This document shows positions 34,047 through 42,765 of a DNA stretch of 64,000 nucleotides, piece by piece. The notes beneath the pieces were generated by a model. It was not told the origin of the DNA, ran no database searches, and saw nothing but the letters and a program-made list of their open reading frames with translations. Both the position numbers and the translations under genes were made by a program. The stretch comes from an uncultured bacterium (lineage in GTDB: Bacteria; Verrucomicrobiota; Lentisphaeria; Victivallales; UBA1829). The stretch lies in NCBI GenBank assembly GCA_900548385.1, contig URKJ01000022.1, positions 12,641 to 76,640 of the forward strand. Reading direction: 5' to 3'. Numbering within the stretch: position 1 is the first letter of the stretch; each line of letters begins with the position of its first letter.

Positions 34047-37000
34047 TTATTTCACCCGCTCCAGTTCGTAGGCGAAGACCGCTCCGGAGGGGCGGAAGAC
34101 GGTCAGGGAAACCGTCAGTTTGCCATCTGCGCGACGCTTTAACGGAAGTTCCGCAACTCGTTTGCCGGAGGTATCGACCGCGTGGAGACGATAGGAGGCA
34201 CCCGGAGGCGGGGTGAGCGTCAGTTCCGCTTCGCCGCGTGCGGCGAGAAAAGGCGTTGTTCCCCAGGATTCCAGCCGCTCCATGGCAGGGGAGGCGAATT
34301 TGGCTTTGGTTGCCTGTGAATCCGTCAGGTGCAGAAGCAGAATCCGTTTGGACTCCGTCAGCGGCAGAAAATCGGCTGCGGCGGCTGCGAACACGGCACG
34401 TCCGTTTTTATTGTTCACCTGCAGGAACGGAGTTGTTCCTTTTTTGCCGGCGGGGAGAATCAGCACTTCACAGGCGGGCGAGACGGCACGGAATGTTTCC
34501 CGTTTGCGGTCAATTTCGATTTCTCCGCCGGAACTGCGGAATATTCCGTCGGCGGGATTGCACTGCCGGGAGTTCAGAAGTCCGGCTTTCAGGAGTTTTT
34601 CCAGAATACCGTGATCTTTGGGACCCGCATTCAGAACGGGGATTCCGCCGGAGAAACGGGGAAATGCAGTTCCTGCGTTGAACACTGCCCGGCAGTTTTC
34701 CGGGAGCCGGACCGGAGCGGGTGAGACAATGGTGCCGATCCGCGCGATCAGGCCGAGATTTGCCAGTTCGGGGATGTAAGCGGTATCAAAGCTCAAACCG
34801 TTACCATTTTCGAGCAGCACGGCAAAGCTCTCTTTTGCGGGCTGTATGCCGCTGCCGGAGAACAGGGAAACGCCGATGCGGTGCGCCAGACTTTTGACGA
34901 CATCGGTCGATAGGTCAAAATGATTGTTCGCACGGTCGTTCCGCTGATAGTTTTCGAGTCCGTGCGAATACGCGAACTGGAACAGGGCATCCCATCCCTG
35001 CAATCCGGCGTAGGCACCGATCAGGGCGGGGCCCTCCGCCCGGAAGCGGTTCGGTTTGGCGTAGTCGAATTCGGTGACGGTAAACGGTTTCCCGTACAGG
35101 CGGCTGACCGCGATACTTCCGGGTAACGGACCTGTTACGATTGCCGATTTCTGATGGAGGATCGAAGGCAGTTTCCAGGAAGAGGACGGAAAGCGCGGAT
35201 GGCTGGAATACCCGTGGTTGTCCACATAGTCATACATTGCGCGCATCGTGGAGAGTTTCGGAGTCGACCCCATGTTCTGATCGCTCAGAGGGCATTTGAC
35301 GCCGAGCCCGCGGACAAATTCCTTCATCTGCGCGTAACGTTTTTCGTAGGTTTCCGTCAGGAAACGTTCGAACTGGGCGTTGCGTTCTCCGGGCGTGGCG
35401 CCGACGGCAAGACCTTTGGCTTTCCGCCACTCTTCAAAACGGGTCTGGTACAGGGTACGGGTGAATTCATTTTTCGCCCAGCAGGACTTGATGTTGCCTT
35501 CGTTGACCAGTGATATGGAGATCAGTACGGGGTCGTCCTTGATGGCGAGCCCGGTATACGGATTCACATGCGTGAGATAGTTGCGGGAGTAGGTTTTCCA
35601 GTTCTCATAGACGGAATCCAGAACCCAGAAAAGCGCTTTGTAAACGGCGATATCCGTCAGTTTTTCCGGATATTCGGGGATTTCACCCTTCGGGAGCCGG
35701 CGGGAGATATACAGGTCGGTGGTGATGTAGATCCCTTTTTTCTTGAAGCAGTGAACGAGATAATCCAGCTGATCCATGCGGACGGGATCAAGTTCCGTGG
35801 TCCGTTCCCGTTTTGTCATTCCGCCGTCATGGTGGTGCAGACGGATCGCGTTGAATCCGGCGGCAGCCATGCGGTCGGCAAGCCGTTCCGCCCACGCTTT
35901 TGTGGTATAGGGCCCCCGCGAGCAGAGATTGGTTCCGTAAAAACGGAGCTGCTCGCCGGGACGGTCCCGGAACTCAAAATGTCCGTTGCGGATGACGACC
36001 GGACCGTATTTCCCGGCGGGCGCATCAAGACGGGACGAGAAGTCCAGAACCGAGCCGGGGAGGATGTCTTTGTGATAGTCGATCGGCTTCCAGTTGCGTC
36101 CGGCTACGATATAATGGGGAATGGAAGCGTTCTGCGGGACTTTCCGGTCGCAGAGCGTTGCCCCCGCGATCATCCAGACCGCGTTTCCGGCGGATTGGAA
36201 CCGGATGCCGGCGAGCGGTTTGTCCTCCACTTCATAGACACTGCGGTAAAGACCGACATAAGAACTGCGGTTTTCTCCGGTCCAGACGACTTCGCCGTTG
36301 TTCACCGGGACGGGCGACCACCAGTTGCCCGTATCGCCGGATTTGATGTTCAGCACGGTTTCAGTGCCGTCCGTATAGGTCAGAGTGATCGTGCCGATCC
36401 GGGGAGCGGATGATCCCCATGCAATCGCGTGAAGCAGATAAAAATATTTGCCACGCGGATTTGTTTTCACTGTGCCGCCGGCTTCCCGCGGCATATAGAG
36501 GCGGTTTGCTCCTGCGAGAACAAGGCAGGATTTTCCGTTGTTGCGTGCCGGGTTGATGATGTCAAATTCAACGCCGCGCCAGCGGTGGCGTCCGACGGGG
36601 ATCATACGGAGATCGTTTTCCGGTCCCTGATCGGTCCAGCCGCCTTTTCCGTCGGCGGGTGTCTGGTCGGCAAAGCCCATATTGACGAATTTCCGCAGGT
36701 CGATTGTCTGTGACCGGTTCGGGCGGTACTCGACGTTCAGCCGGAGTTTCCGGTCCGGAGTCTTTCCGATGCGGGGAACGCCGATCAGCAGACTGTATGT
36801 GTTCGGTCTGGGGCGGTAATCGTGAATCCGTACCGTGAAGGTTCCGGAGAGGATCAGAACACCGTTCTGTTCCGGGATTTCCAGACGGTTGACTTTGTCA
36901 TTCGCATAGACTTCCACTTTTCCCTTGTTCTTCTGCAGCGGAAGAACGAACTCTTTGCCGTTGATCCGGAAGACGCGTCCGGCGAAACTTTCCGTCGGCA

Positions 37001-37352
37001 TCGCGGTGCGGAACGTGAACCCGTAACGGATCCCGGAAGAGATATTCAGTTCATAAGTATAAGAATCCGGAGAGTTGTTTTTCCGGAGTTCCGCGTTATA
37101 ACTCCCGCCCGGTTCGCCGGGAAGGTGAATTTCCCCTTTGGAACTCCAGCCGATGGGGGAGACTTCTGTTTTGCCGGTTTTCCACTCTTTGTCGCTTTGT
37201 CCGAAATTGCGTCTGCCGTTCCAGCAGTCTCCGCCGAATTGCAGTTCAGAGGTTGTCAATCTGCCGCGGGAGTCCAGCCGGACCGGTGTTTCCGCGGCTG
37301 CGGCGATGGATACTGCCAGAAGAACCGCGGCTGTCAGAAAGACTCGTTTCAT
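34047..37352 (-). CDS. Giant secreted glycosidase, GH-A clan-like, cassette 2
   Basis: This 1101-residue protein has a signal peptide (1-20, cleavage AAA-ET). Residues 21-440 are two or three beta domains that may bind carbohydrate. The barrel runs from about 450 to 850, with FNAIRLHHHDGG, candidate acid/base Glu618 in SLVNEGN and candidate nucleophile Glu761 in FTVTEFDY. A C-terminal beta-rich part (about 880-1101) follows. The spacing fits GH5/GH42-like retaining enzymes, but the family number is not assignable by eye. It is a paralogue of the truncated gene at 1-1761. AAGGAGCAAAAATC precedes its ATG, 24 bp after the pseudopilin stop. Confidence 0.82.
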   Translation of the reverse strand: MKRVFLTAAVLLAVSIAAAAETPVRLDSRGRLTTSELQFGGDCWNGRRNFGQSDKEWKTGKTEVSPIGWSSKGEIHLPGEPGGSYNAELRKNNSPDSYTYELNISSGIRYGFTFRTAMPTESFAGRVFRINGKEFVLPLQKNKGKVEVYANDKVNRLEIPEQNGVLILSGTFTVRIHDYRPRPNTYSLLIGVPRIGKTPDRKLRLNVEYRPNRSQTIDLRKFVNMGFADQTPADGKGGWTDQGPENDLRMIPVGRHRWRGVEFDIINPARNNGKSCLVLAGANRLYMPREAGGTVKTNPRGKYFYLLHAIAWGSSAPRIGTITLTYTDGTETVLNIKSGDTGNWWSPVPVNNGEVVWTGENRSSYVGLYRSVYEVEDKPLAGIRFQSAGNAVWMIAGATLCDRKVPQNASIPHYIVAGRNWKPIDYHKDILPGSVLDFSSRLDAPAGKYGPVVIRNGHFEFRDRPGEQLRFYGTNLCSRGPYTTKAWAERLADRMAAAGFNAIRLHHHDGGMTKRERTTELDPVRMDQLDYLVHCFKKKGIYITTDLYISRRLPKGEIPEYPEKLTDIAVYKALFWVLDSVYENWKTYSRNYLTHVNPYTGLAIKDDPVLISISLVNEGNIKSCWAKNEFTRTLYQTRFEEWRKAKGLAVGATPGERNAQFERFLTETYEKRYAQMKEFVRGLGVKCPLSDQNMGSTPKLSTMRAMYDYVDNHGYSSHPRFPSSSWKLPSILHQKSAIVTGPLPGSIAVSRLYGKPFTVTEFDYAKPNRFRAEGPALIGAYAGLQGWDALFQFAYSHGLENYQRNDRANNHFDLSTDVVKSLAHRIGVSLFSGSGIQPAKESFAVLLENGNGLSFDTAYIPELANLGLIARIGTIVSPAPVRLPENCRAVFNAGTAFPRFSGGIPVLNAGPKDHGILEKLLKAGLLNSRQCNPADGIFRSSGGEIEIDRKRETFRAVSPACEVLILPAGKKGTTPFLQVNNKNGRAVFAAAAADFLPLTESKRILLLHLTDSQATKAKFASPAMERLESWGTTPFLAARGEAELTLTPPPGASYRLHAVDTSGKRVAELPLKRRADGKLTVSLTVFRPSGAVFAYELERVK

Positions 37353-37376
37353 GATTTTTGCTCCTTGATATTGGGG

Positions 37377-38093
37377 TTACCATTCGGTTTGCTGCTGTTG
37401 GGCGAATTCCATTTTCGGATAGAGTTCCACCTTCATCCGGGCGGTTGAGACTGCTGCGGCGTTTCCGCCGATGTACAGCAGATTGACCGCCTGCGGATCA
37501 TGTGCAGCCCATGCCCGCGGTCCTTCCGGCCAGGTCACTTTAAGAAATCCCTGATTGCGCGGTCCGCCGTCATTCCGAATGGGGTTGATGTTTTCTGGAC
37601 CACGGCTGTCGACAAGCATCGGCATCTGGGCAGGTTGTTTCCAGACGAGCGCCATACGGCTGTCGTTGCGGCTTGGACCTTCAAACTTGATCCAGTACTT
37701 GCCTTCGGAAGTATTGGTTCCCTGAAACGGGAAATCGCCGAACCAGCCGTAGTGATAATAGAGTATCGTATTATTTGTATAGGAAAAGGTCCCTTTTGTC
37801 AGCGGACAGCACCATGGTGCGCTGGTTTCTCTGTTTTCAGGCTTCCGGATCCAGCCGGTTACTTGCAGATACCGCAGCCAGCTATAGGTGTTATGGACTT
37901 TGACAATGACATTCCCGCCGGAATCATTGGCGTACATGTGGACCAGCTGTCCGCAGGATTTCAGGTTTCCAAGGCAGCTGATTCCCCGCGCCTTGCCTCT
38001 GGCTTTGCCGAGAGCGGGGAGAAGAAGTGCAACTAAAATTGCGATTACAGAGACGACAACCAGCAATTCTACGATGGTGAATTTCCTTTTCAT
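37377..38093 (-). CDS. Pseudopilin-type protein, cassette 2
   Basis: This 238-residue protein begins KRKFTIVELLVVVSVIAILV, the prepilin-type segment with Glu5, but with Lys instead of Gly before Phe. Near the end, HDPQAVNLLYIGG occupies the place of H-X9-DG, with Ile-Gly replacing Asp-Gly, so the motif is degenerate. CCPLT and WGPSR-like loops suggest a folded periplasmic domain. The ATG overlaps the LacI regulator stop (ATGA) and the glycosidase gene follows 24 bp later, the same arrangement as in cassette 1. Confidence 0.83.
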   Translation of the reverse strand: MKRKFTIVELLVVVSVIAILVALLLPALGKARGKARGISCLGNLKSCGQLVHMYANDSGGNVIVKVHNTYSWLRYLQVTGWIRKPENRETSAPWCCPLTKGTFSYTNNTILYYHYGWFGDFPFQGTNTSEGKYWIKFEGPSRNDSRMALVWKQPAQMPMLVDSRGPENINPIRNDGGPRNQGFLKVTWPEGPRAWAAHDPQAVNLLYIGGNAAAVSTARMKVELYPKMEFAQQQQTEW

Positions 38094-39100
38094 TCGTTCC
38101 TCCTTGGTTGGGTGGTTTCACGCAGAATTAATGCAGTCGGAACTGCGATCGAGCGGACGGGAGTCTCCGGATGGAGAATCCGTTCCAGCGTCAGTTCGAT
38201 CACCGATTTTCCGAATTCATTCAGATTGGTATCAATGGTGGACAGCGCGGGATACAGACAGCAGCTGAATTCCGCATTGTCCTGTCCGACGAGCGAAATG
38301 TCTTCCGGAATCCGTTTGCCCCGCCGGAGCAGTTCGCTTGCAAGGGCGAGGCACCAGATGTCGTTCTGGACGATCAGGGCGTCGATCCCGTTCGGGATCA
38401 CTGCTTCGTCGATGAAGCGGCTGAAGATCCGGCGCACGGATTCACGGGAATTGTCGGGGTTCGGGATCGTGAAGACCGCGTTTTCCCGGTCCGGATATTC
38501 ACTGAGAAATGCTTTGCGCCGGGCCTGGAGGGAATCGTATTTTGTTTCCTGCTCACCGATCAGGAGAGCGGGATTGCGTCGTTTTTCCTGCCGGAACTGT
38601 GCTGCCGCCTCCGCATATCCCCGGCTGATGTCGTAATAGACGGACGGCAGGTTCGGCAGGGGCTCCGCTCCGTAAAAAATGACTTTGTCCAGTTTTTTAA
38701 GATCGTCGTCGATGGTATTGACGTGGCAGATGACGGCATCCACACCGTATTGAAAAAGAGTCCGGCAGTTTTGCAGCTGTTTGCCGGGGTTGTCGTGCGT
38801 TTCGGCGATCAGAAGGCGGTACCCGCGGCTGTCCGCTTCCCGCTCGATCGCGGCGATCTGACGGAATCGCACGGCGACGTCTTCGCTGTCGATGAGGACT
38901 CCGAGGGTGTGGGAAGAGCGCCCGCAGAGCATTTGCGCGGAAAAATTCGGGATATAGTTCATCTCCCTTGCGATTGCAAGGATCCGTTCGGTCTTTTCCC
39001 GGGAGACGCGGATATTGCTTTTGCTTCTCCCGCTCAGGACCGCGGAGGCGGAGCCCAGAGAGACTCCCGCCCGTTTTGCTATGTCGACCAGTCTGACCAT
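38090..39100 (-). CDS. LacI-family transcription regulator, cassette 2
   Basis: This 336-residue regulator has the LacI helix-turn-helix at 3-28 (RLVDIAKRAGVSLGSASAVL), the hinge IREMNYIPNFSAQML-like region and a periplasmic-binding-like sensor from about 60 with TLGVLIDSEDV and GIDALIVQNDIWCLALAS near the C-terminal half. It probably represses its own operon until a sugar binds. A consensus promoter and an AAGCGCTT operator lie just upstream. It is the first gene of the cassette and is translationally coupled to the pseudopilin gene. Confidence 0.93.
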   Translation of the reverse strand: MVRLVDIAKRAGVSLGSASAVLSGRSKSNIRVSREKTERILAIAREMNYIPNFSAQMLCGRSSHTLGVLIDSEDVAVRFRQIAAIEREADSRGYRLLIAETHDNPGKQLQNCRTLFQYGVDAVICHVNTIDDDLKKLDKVIFYGAEPLPNLPSVYYDISRGYAEAAAQFRQEKRRNPALLIGEQETKYDSLQARRKAFLSEYPDRENAVFTIPNPDNSRESVRRIFSRFIDEAVIPNGIDALIVQNDIWCLALASELLRRGKRIPEDISLVGQDNAEFSCCLYPALSTIDTNLNEFGKSVIELTLERILHPETPVRSIAVPTALILRETTQPRRNE

Positions 39101-39125
39101 TTTTTCCCTTGTTTTCAGTGTATGA

Positions 39126-39137
39126 TTAAGCGCTTTA
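39126..39137. promoter_or_regulatory. LacI-type operator
   Basis: TTAAGCGCTTTA contains the perfect palindrome AAGCGCTT (39128-39135), the core bound by LacI/GalR proteins with a central CG. It lies immediately downstream of the -10 box, over the transcription start, 26 bp before the regulator ATG. Autorepression is the obvious reading. Confidence 0.8.
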
Positions 39138-39141
39138 TTAA

Positions 39142-39170
39142 ATTATACTTCAAAACAGGAAAAAAGTCAA
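39142..39170 (-). promoter_or_regulatory. Strong promoter of cassette 2
   Basis: On the minus strand TTGACT and TATAAT are 17 bp apart. An AT-rich stretch with a near-perfect inverted repeat (39175-39206) lies directly upstream, where an UP element would be. Confidence 0.85.
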
Positions 39171-39174
39171 GAGG

Positions 39175-39206
39175 TTAAAAATAAAAATAACGATATTTTA
39201 TTTTAA
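39175..39206. repeat. AT-only imperfect inverted repeat
   Basis: TTAAAAATAAAAATA and TATTTTATTTTAA pair around ACGA, with two unpaired bases. It sits between the divergent LacI and nagA genes and may act as an UP element or a protein-binding site. Confidence 0.45.
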
Positions 39207-39275
39207 AATCGTGATTTTGAGCGGTAAACCGGGCGGCGCCGGTTCGGGGAATTCTGCGGAATTTGCGTAAAAGAC

Positions 39276-39303
39276 TTGATTTCCTTCTGCGGAGCGCTAA
39301 AGT
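39276..39303 (+). promoter_or_regulatory. Candidate nagA promoter
   Basis: TTGATT and TAAAGT are 16 bp apart, ending 35 bp before the nagA ATG. The -10 match is only moderate. Confidence 0.4.
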
Positions 39304-39338
39304 ACAGGATATGTTGACAGAAACAGAAGGGGTGTCAC

Positions 39339-40496
39339 ATGAGAATTTTATTTCATGATGCGTTGGTGATTTCACCGGATGTGGAGCTGGAAGGAGCGTC
39401 GGTGCTGGTTGAAGACGGAGTGATCCGCCGGATTTATCTCTGCGGAGAGGAACTGCCGCTGTCTGACCGGGTGGTCGAGGTTCAGGGGGACATGCTTGTT
39501 CCCGGATTTATTGATATTCATACGCATGGTTGCGGCGGACAGGATTTTTCGCACGGTTCCCGCGAGGCGATCCGCACGATCGCGGAAAATAAACTGTCGG
39601 AGGGGGTTACGACTCTGCTGCCGAGCACGTCCACACAAAGCGAGGAGACCCTTGCCCGCGCACTTCAAAGCGCGGCGGATTATGTGAAATCGGAAAACCG
39701 CGGAGCAAAACTTCCCGGCGTTCATCTGGAAGGAGTCTTCATCAATCCGCACTGTCTCGGAGCGCAGAATCCGTCGTATCTGCGCAATCCCGATATTGAA
39801 GAGGTGCAGAGGCTGAACCGGATTTTCCCGGTCCGCAAGGTCTCTTATGCGGTGGAGATGCCCGGCGCGATCCCGTTTACCGCGGAATTGCTGGAGCACG
39901 GGATCGTTCCGTCCTGCGTGCACAGCGCCGCGACCTGCGCGCAGTTTACCGGCGCGTATGAGCACGGGATGCGTAATCTGACTCATTTCTGCAATCAGAT
40001 GACACCGTTGAAACACCGGGAGATCGGACTTGTCGGTGCGGGGTTCCTGTATGAAGATGTTTATCTGGAACTGATTTGCGACACTCTGCATGTATGCCCC
40101 GATATGATCAACCTGATTTTCCAGATCAAGAGCGTTGACCGTATTATGCTGATTACGGATTCGGTCGAGGCTTCGGGAATGGCGGAGGGCGAATATACAC
40201 TTGCCGGACTGCCGATCATACTGAAAGACGGAGCTGTCCGGCTCAAGGATCAGCCGGAAACGCTCGCGGGCAGTGTGCTGACGATGAATGCTGCTCTGCG
40301 CAATGTTTACGAGATCACCGGATATCCGCTGAAAGACCTGATCAAAACGACGTCGTGGAATCAGGCGCAGTCGCTCGGCCTGGAAAGAGTGGGGCGTATT
40401 CAGCCGGGATATGCTGCGGATCTTGCGGTTCTTTCCGGAGACTTTGAAGTGGAACGCGTGTTTGTGGACGGAGAAGAGCGCTATTGCGCGGGATAA
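39339..40496 (+). CDS. nagA: N-acetylglucosamine-6-phosphate deacetylase
   Basis: This 385-residue amidohydrolase converts GlcNAc-6-phosphate to glucosamine-6-phosphate and acetate, feeding amino sugars from glycans or wall recycling into glycolysis. Motifs are FIDIHTHGCGG, GVHLEGVFIN, HSAATCAQ, THFCNQMTPL and LITDSVEASG, whose Asp is the catalytic base. The first metal-site His-x-His is present. Ribosome site GAAGGGGTGTCAC precedes the ATG. It is divergent from the cassette 2 regulator and has no nagB neighbour. Confidence 0.94.
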   Translation: MRILFHDALVISPDVELEGASVLVEDGVIRRIYLCGEELPLSDRVVEVQGDMLVPGFIDIHTHGCGGQDFSHGSREAIRTIAENKLSEGVTTLLPSTSTQSEETLARALQSAADYVKSENRGAKLPGVHLEGVFINPHCLGAQNPSYLRNPDIEEVQRLNRIFPVRKVSYAVEMPGAIPFTAELLEHGIVPSCVHSAATCAQFTGAYEHGMRNLTHFCNQMTPLKHREIGLVGAGFLYEDVYLELICDTLHVCPDMINLIFQIKSVDRIMLITDSVEASGMAEGEYTLAGLPIILKDGAVRLKDQPETLAGSVLTMNAALRNVYEITGYPLKDLIKTTSWNQAQSLGLERVGRIQPGYAADLAVLSGDFEVERVFVDGEERYCAG

Positions 40497-40541
40497 CCGG
40501 GGCGGCGGATGTTCCGTTTCATATTTTTTTCCGGGGAGTTC

Positions 40542-40569
40542 TTGATTTTCCGGAAACTGGAAGTACATT
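40542..40569 (+). promoter_or_regulatory. Candidate promoter of the fatty acid synthesis cluster
   Basis: TTGATT and TACATT are 16 bp apart, 43 bp before the fabD ATG. Confidence 0.5.
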
Positions 40570-40611
40570 AATTTTCAGGTTTTTAATTTTTTATTGAAGA
40601 GGTATCAACAC

Positions 40612-41514
40612 ATGAAAGCTGCTTATATTTTTTCCGGTCAGGGCGCACAGGCCGTCGGAATGGGCAAGGATCTCTACGAACAAAGCAATGCCGCCGCGGC
40701 AATCTTCAACGAGGCGGATTCCGTTCTCGGCTGGAGCATCTCCGACATCTGTTTCAACGGACCCGCGGAAAAATTGACGGAAAGCAAGTATTGTCAGCCG
40801 GCGATTTATACGACCAGTATGGCGTGTCTCGCCGCGTACCGGGAAAAATTTGACGGCGATCCGGATGAGATCGTCGGCTGTGCGGGACTCAGCCTCGGCG
40901 AATATGCCGCGCTTGCCGCCGCCGGATATTTTACGTTTGCAAACGGCCTCAAACTGGTTGCCCGCAGAGCGGAGCTCATGGATGAAGCCTGTAAGAATAC
41001 GCAGGGCGGAATGGCGGCGATTATTGCCGGTGATCCGGATGTGATCCGCGAAGTCTGCCGGGAGTGCGATATCGACGTTGCCAATTACAACTGTCCGGGG
41101 CAGATCGTGATCAGTGGAGTCAAGGACGGCGTTCTCAAGGCTTGCGCCATGCTCAAGGAAAAAGGCGTCAAGCGCGCTCTTCCGCTCAATGTGGCGGGAG
41201 CCTACCATTCCCGTCTGATGGCGGAAGCGGGCAGACAGCTTCGCGGTCCGCTGGCGGATACCTACGTCACCGCGCTTGAGTACCCGGTCGTGCAGAACCT
41301 GACGGGTGCGGCCGAGGCCGATCTTCAGCAGATCAAGGAAAATCTTGCGGGACAGGTTGCCGGCAGCGTGAAGTGGGAAGACTGCGTCAGGACCCTGATC
41401 GGGCTCGGTGCGGAGAAGTTTGTGGAGTTCGGGCCCGGAGCGGTGCTGACCGGATTTGTCAAAAAGATTGATCCCTCCAAAGCATTGCTGAATGTTTCCG
41501 GAATGATTCAATAA
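40612..41514 (+). CDS. fabD: Malonyl-CoA:ACP transacylase
   Basis: This 300-residue enzyme loads malonate onto acyl carrier protein. FSGQGAQAVGMG at the start, the nucleophile Ser94 in GLSLGEY and catalytic His199 in GAYHSRLM are in the right places. The ATG at 40612 follows GAAGAGGTATCAACAC and gives the usual N-terminus (AYIFSGQGAQ); the frame extends six codons further without homology. It is followed by fabG after 25 bp. Confidence 0.96.
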   Translation: MKAAYIFSGQGAQAVGMGKDLYEQSNAAAAIFNEADSVLGWSISDICFNGPAEKLTESKYCQPAIYTTSMACLAAYREKFDGDPDEIVGCAGLSLGEYAALAAAGYFTFANGLKLVARRAELMDEACKNTQGGMAAIIAGDPDVIREVCRECDIDVANYNCPGQIVISGVKDGVLKACAMLKEKGVKRALPLNVAGAYHSRLMAEAGRQLRGPLADTYVTALEYPVVQNLTGAAEADLQQIKENLAGQVAGSVKWEDCVRTLIGLGAEKFVEFGPGAVLTGFVKKIDPSKALLNVSGMIQ

Positions 41515-41539
41515 ATAAAACCGATGAAAGGATCGTACA

Positions 41540-42286
41540 ATGGGAAAAAATCTTGAAGGAAAAGTGGCGCTTGTCACCGGCGGCGCCCGTGGTATCGGCA
41601 GAGCGATCTGCGAAAAGCTCGCGAACGAGGGCGCGACCGTGGCAATGGTCGATATTATGCTTGACGTTGCGGAAAACACCGCCGCCGAGTTCCGTGCAAA
41701 CGGATTCGAAGCTCTTGCTGTCGCCGCGAACGTCGCGAAACTGGAAGACGCCGAAGCCGCGGTCAAAGCGGTCGTGGACAAGTGCGGCAAGCTCGATATT
41801 CTGGTCAACTGTGCCGGAATTACCCGCGATACCCTTATGCTCAAGATGACCGAGCAGGACTGGGATGCCGTGATCGCCGTCAACCTCAAGGGCGTGTTCA
41901 ACATGACCAAAGCCGCGATCCGTCCGATGATGAAAGCCCGTTACGGCCGTATCGTCAACATCTCCTCTGTTGTCGGCAGAATGGGCAACGTCGGTCAGGC
42001 GAACTACTCCGCCTCCAAAGCCGGCGTCCTCGGCCTTACCAAGACCACTGCGCGCGAATTCGCATCCCGCAACATTACCGCGAATGCGGTGTGCCCGGGT
42101 TACATTGCAACCGATATGACGGAAAAGCTGCCGCAGGAAGCGCGTGACGCGTTCCTCGTGAATATTCCGCTGAAGCGCGCCGGAAAAGCCGCGGATGTGG
42201 CGGGCGTAGTTTACTTCTTCTGTTCTCCGGAAGCGGATTATGTGACCGGACAGGTGCTGAACTGCGATGGCGGGTTCCTGATGTAA
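41540..42286 (+). CDS. fabG: 3-oxoacyl-ACP reductase
   Basis: This 248-residue short-chain dehydrogenase has the NADPH motif TGGARGIG near the N-terminus, NCAGITRD, and the catalytic Ser-Tyr-Lys in NISSVVGRMGN and NYSASKAG. It performs the first reduction of each fatty acid cycle. Length and position between fabD and acpP make FabG, not another SDR, the clear call. Confidence 0.95.
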   Translation: MGKNLEGKVALVTGGARGIGRAICEKLANEGATVAMVDIMLDVAENTAAEFRANGFEALAVAANVAKLEDAEAAVKAVVDKCGKLDILVNCAGITRDTLMLKMTEQDWDAVIAVNLKGVFNMTKAAIRPMMKARYGRIVNISSVVGRMGNVGQANYSASKAGVLGLTKTTAREFASRNITANAVCPGYIATDMTEKLPQEARDAFLVNIPLKRAGKAADVAGVVYFFCSPEADYVTGQVLNCDGGFLM

Positions 42287-42342
42287 GGAACCGTTCTTCA
42301 CCGGAAATGAGCGGAAAAAAGGAAAAATAAAAGAGAATATAC

Positions 42343-42370
42343 TTGACTTTTTCCGCTTATGGTGTAGATT
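42343..42370 (+). promoter_or_regulatory. Candidate acpP promoter
   Basis: TTGACT and TAGATT are 16 bp apart, 78 bp before the acpP ATG. A dedicated promoter would fit the high demand for acyl carrier protein. Confidence 0.6.
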
Positions 42371-42447
42371 AATTGGAATTAGACGGTAAAATAAGTTTAG
42401 AAAAAGAAAAGCAACTGAAACAGAACTTTTATCAGAAAGGGTTTGAA

Positions 42448-42690
42448 ATGTCAGAAATTGCAGATAAAGTGAAGAAGATCGTTGTCGAACAGCTCGGCGT
42501 GAATGAAGATCAGGTCACCGCGGATGCCAAATTCATCGAAGATCTCGGTGCGGATTCCCTGGATCAGGTTGAGCTCGTCATGGCTCTTGAAGAAGCCTTC
42601 GGCGCTGAGATTCCTGACGAAGATGCTGAGAAACTTACAACGGTTGGCGATGCCATCACATACGTTGAGAGCAAGCAGAACAAAGGCTGA
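42448..42690 (+). CDS. acpP: Acyl carrier protein
   Basis: This 80-residue acidic protein has LGADSLDQVE, whose Ser carries the phosphopantetheine arm. The ATG at 42448 follows AGAAAGGGTTTGAA and gives the standard size; the open frame to 42373 covers the leader. It has its own promoter and terminator inside the fab cluster, so it can be made in excess over the enzymes. Confidence 0.97.
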   Translation: MSEIADKVKKIVVEQLGVNEDQVTADAKFIEDLGADSLDQVELVMALEEAFGAEIPDEDAEKLTTVGDAITYVESKQNKG

Positions 42691-42709
42691 TCAGTCTTTA
42701 GTGTATATG

Positions 42710-42750
42710 ATGGGTCATTCAACTCGAAAGGGTTATGACCCATTTTTTTT
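42710..42750 (+). terminator. Terminator between acpP and fabF
   Basis: The stem ATGGGTCAT / ATGACCCAT ends in eight T. fabF follows closely, so some read-through is likely needed for its expression. Confidence 0.92.
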
Positions 42751-42765
42751 GTAAAGGAGGACTGA

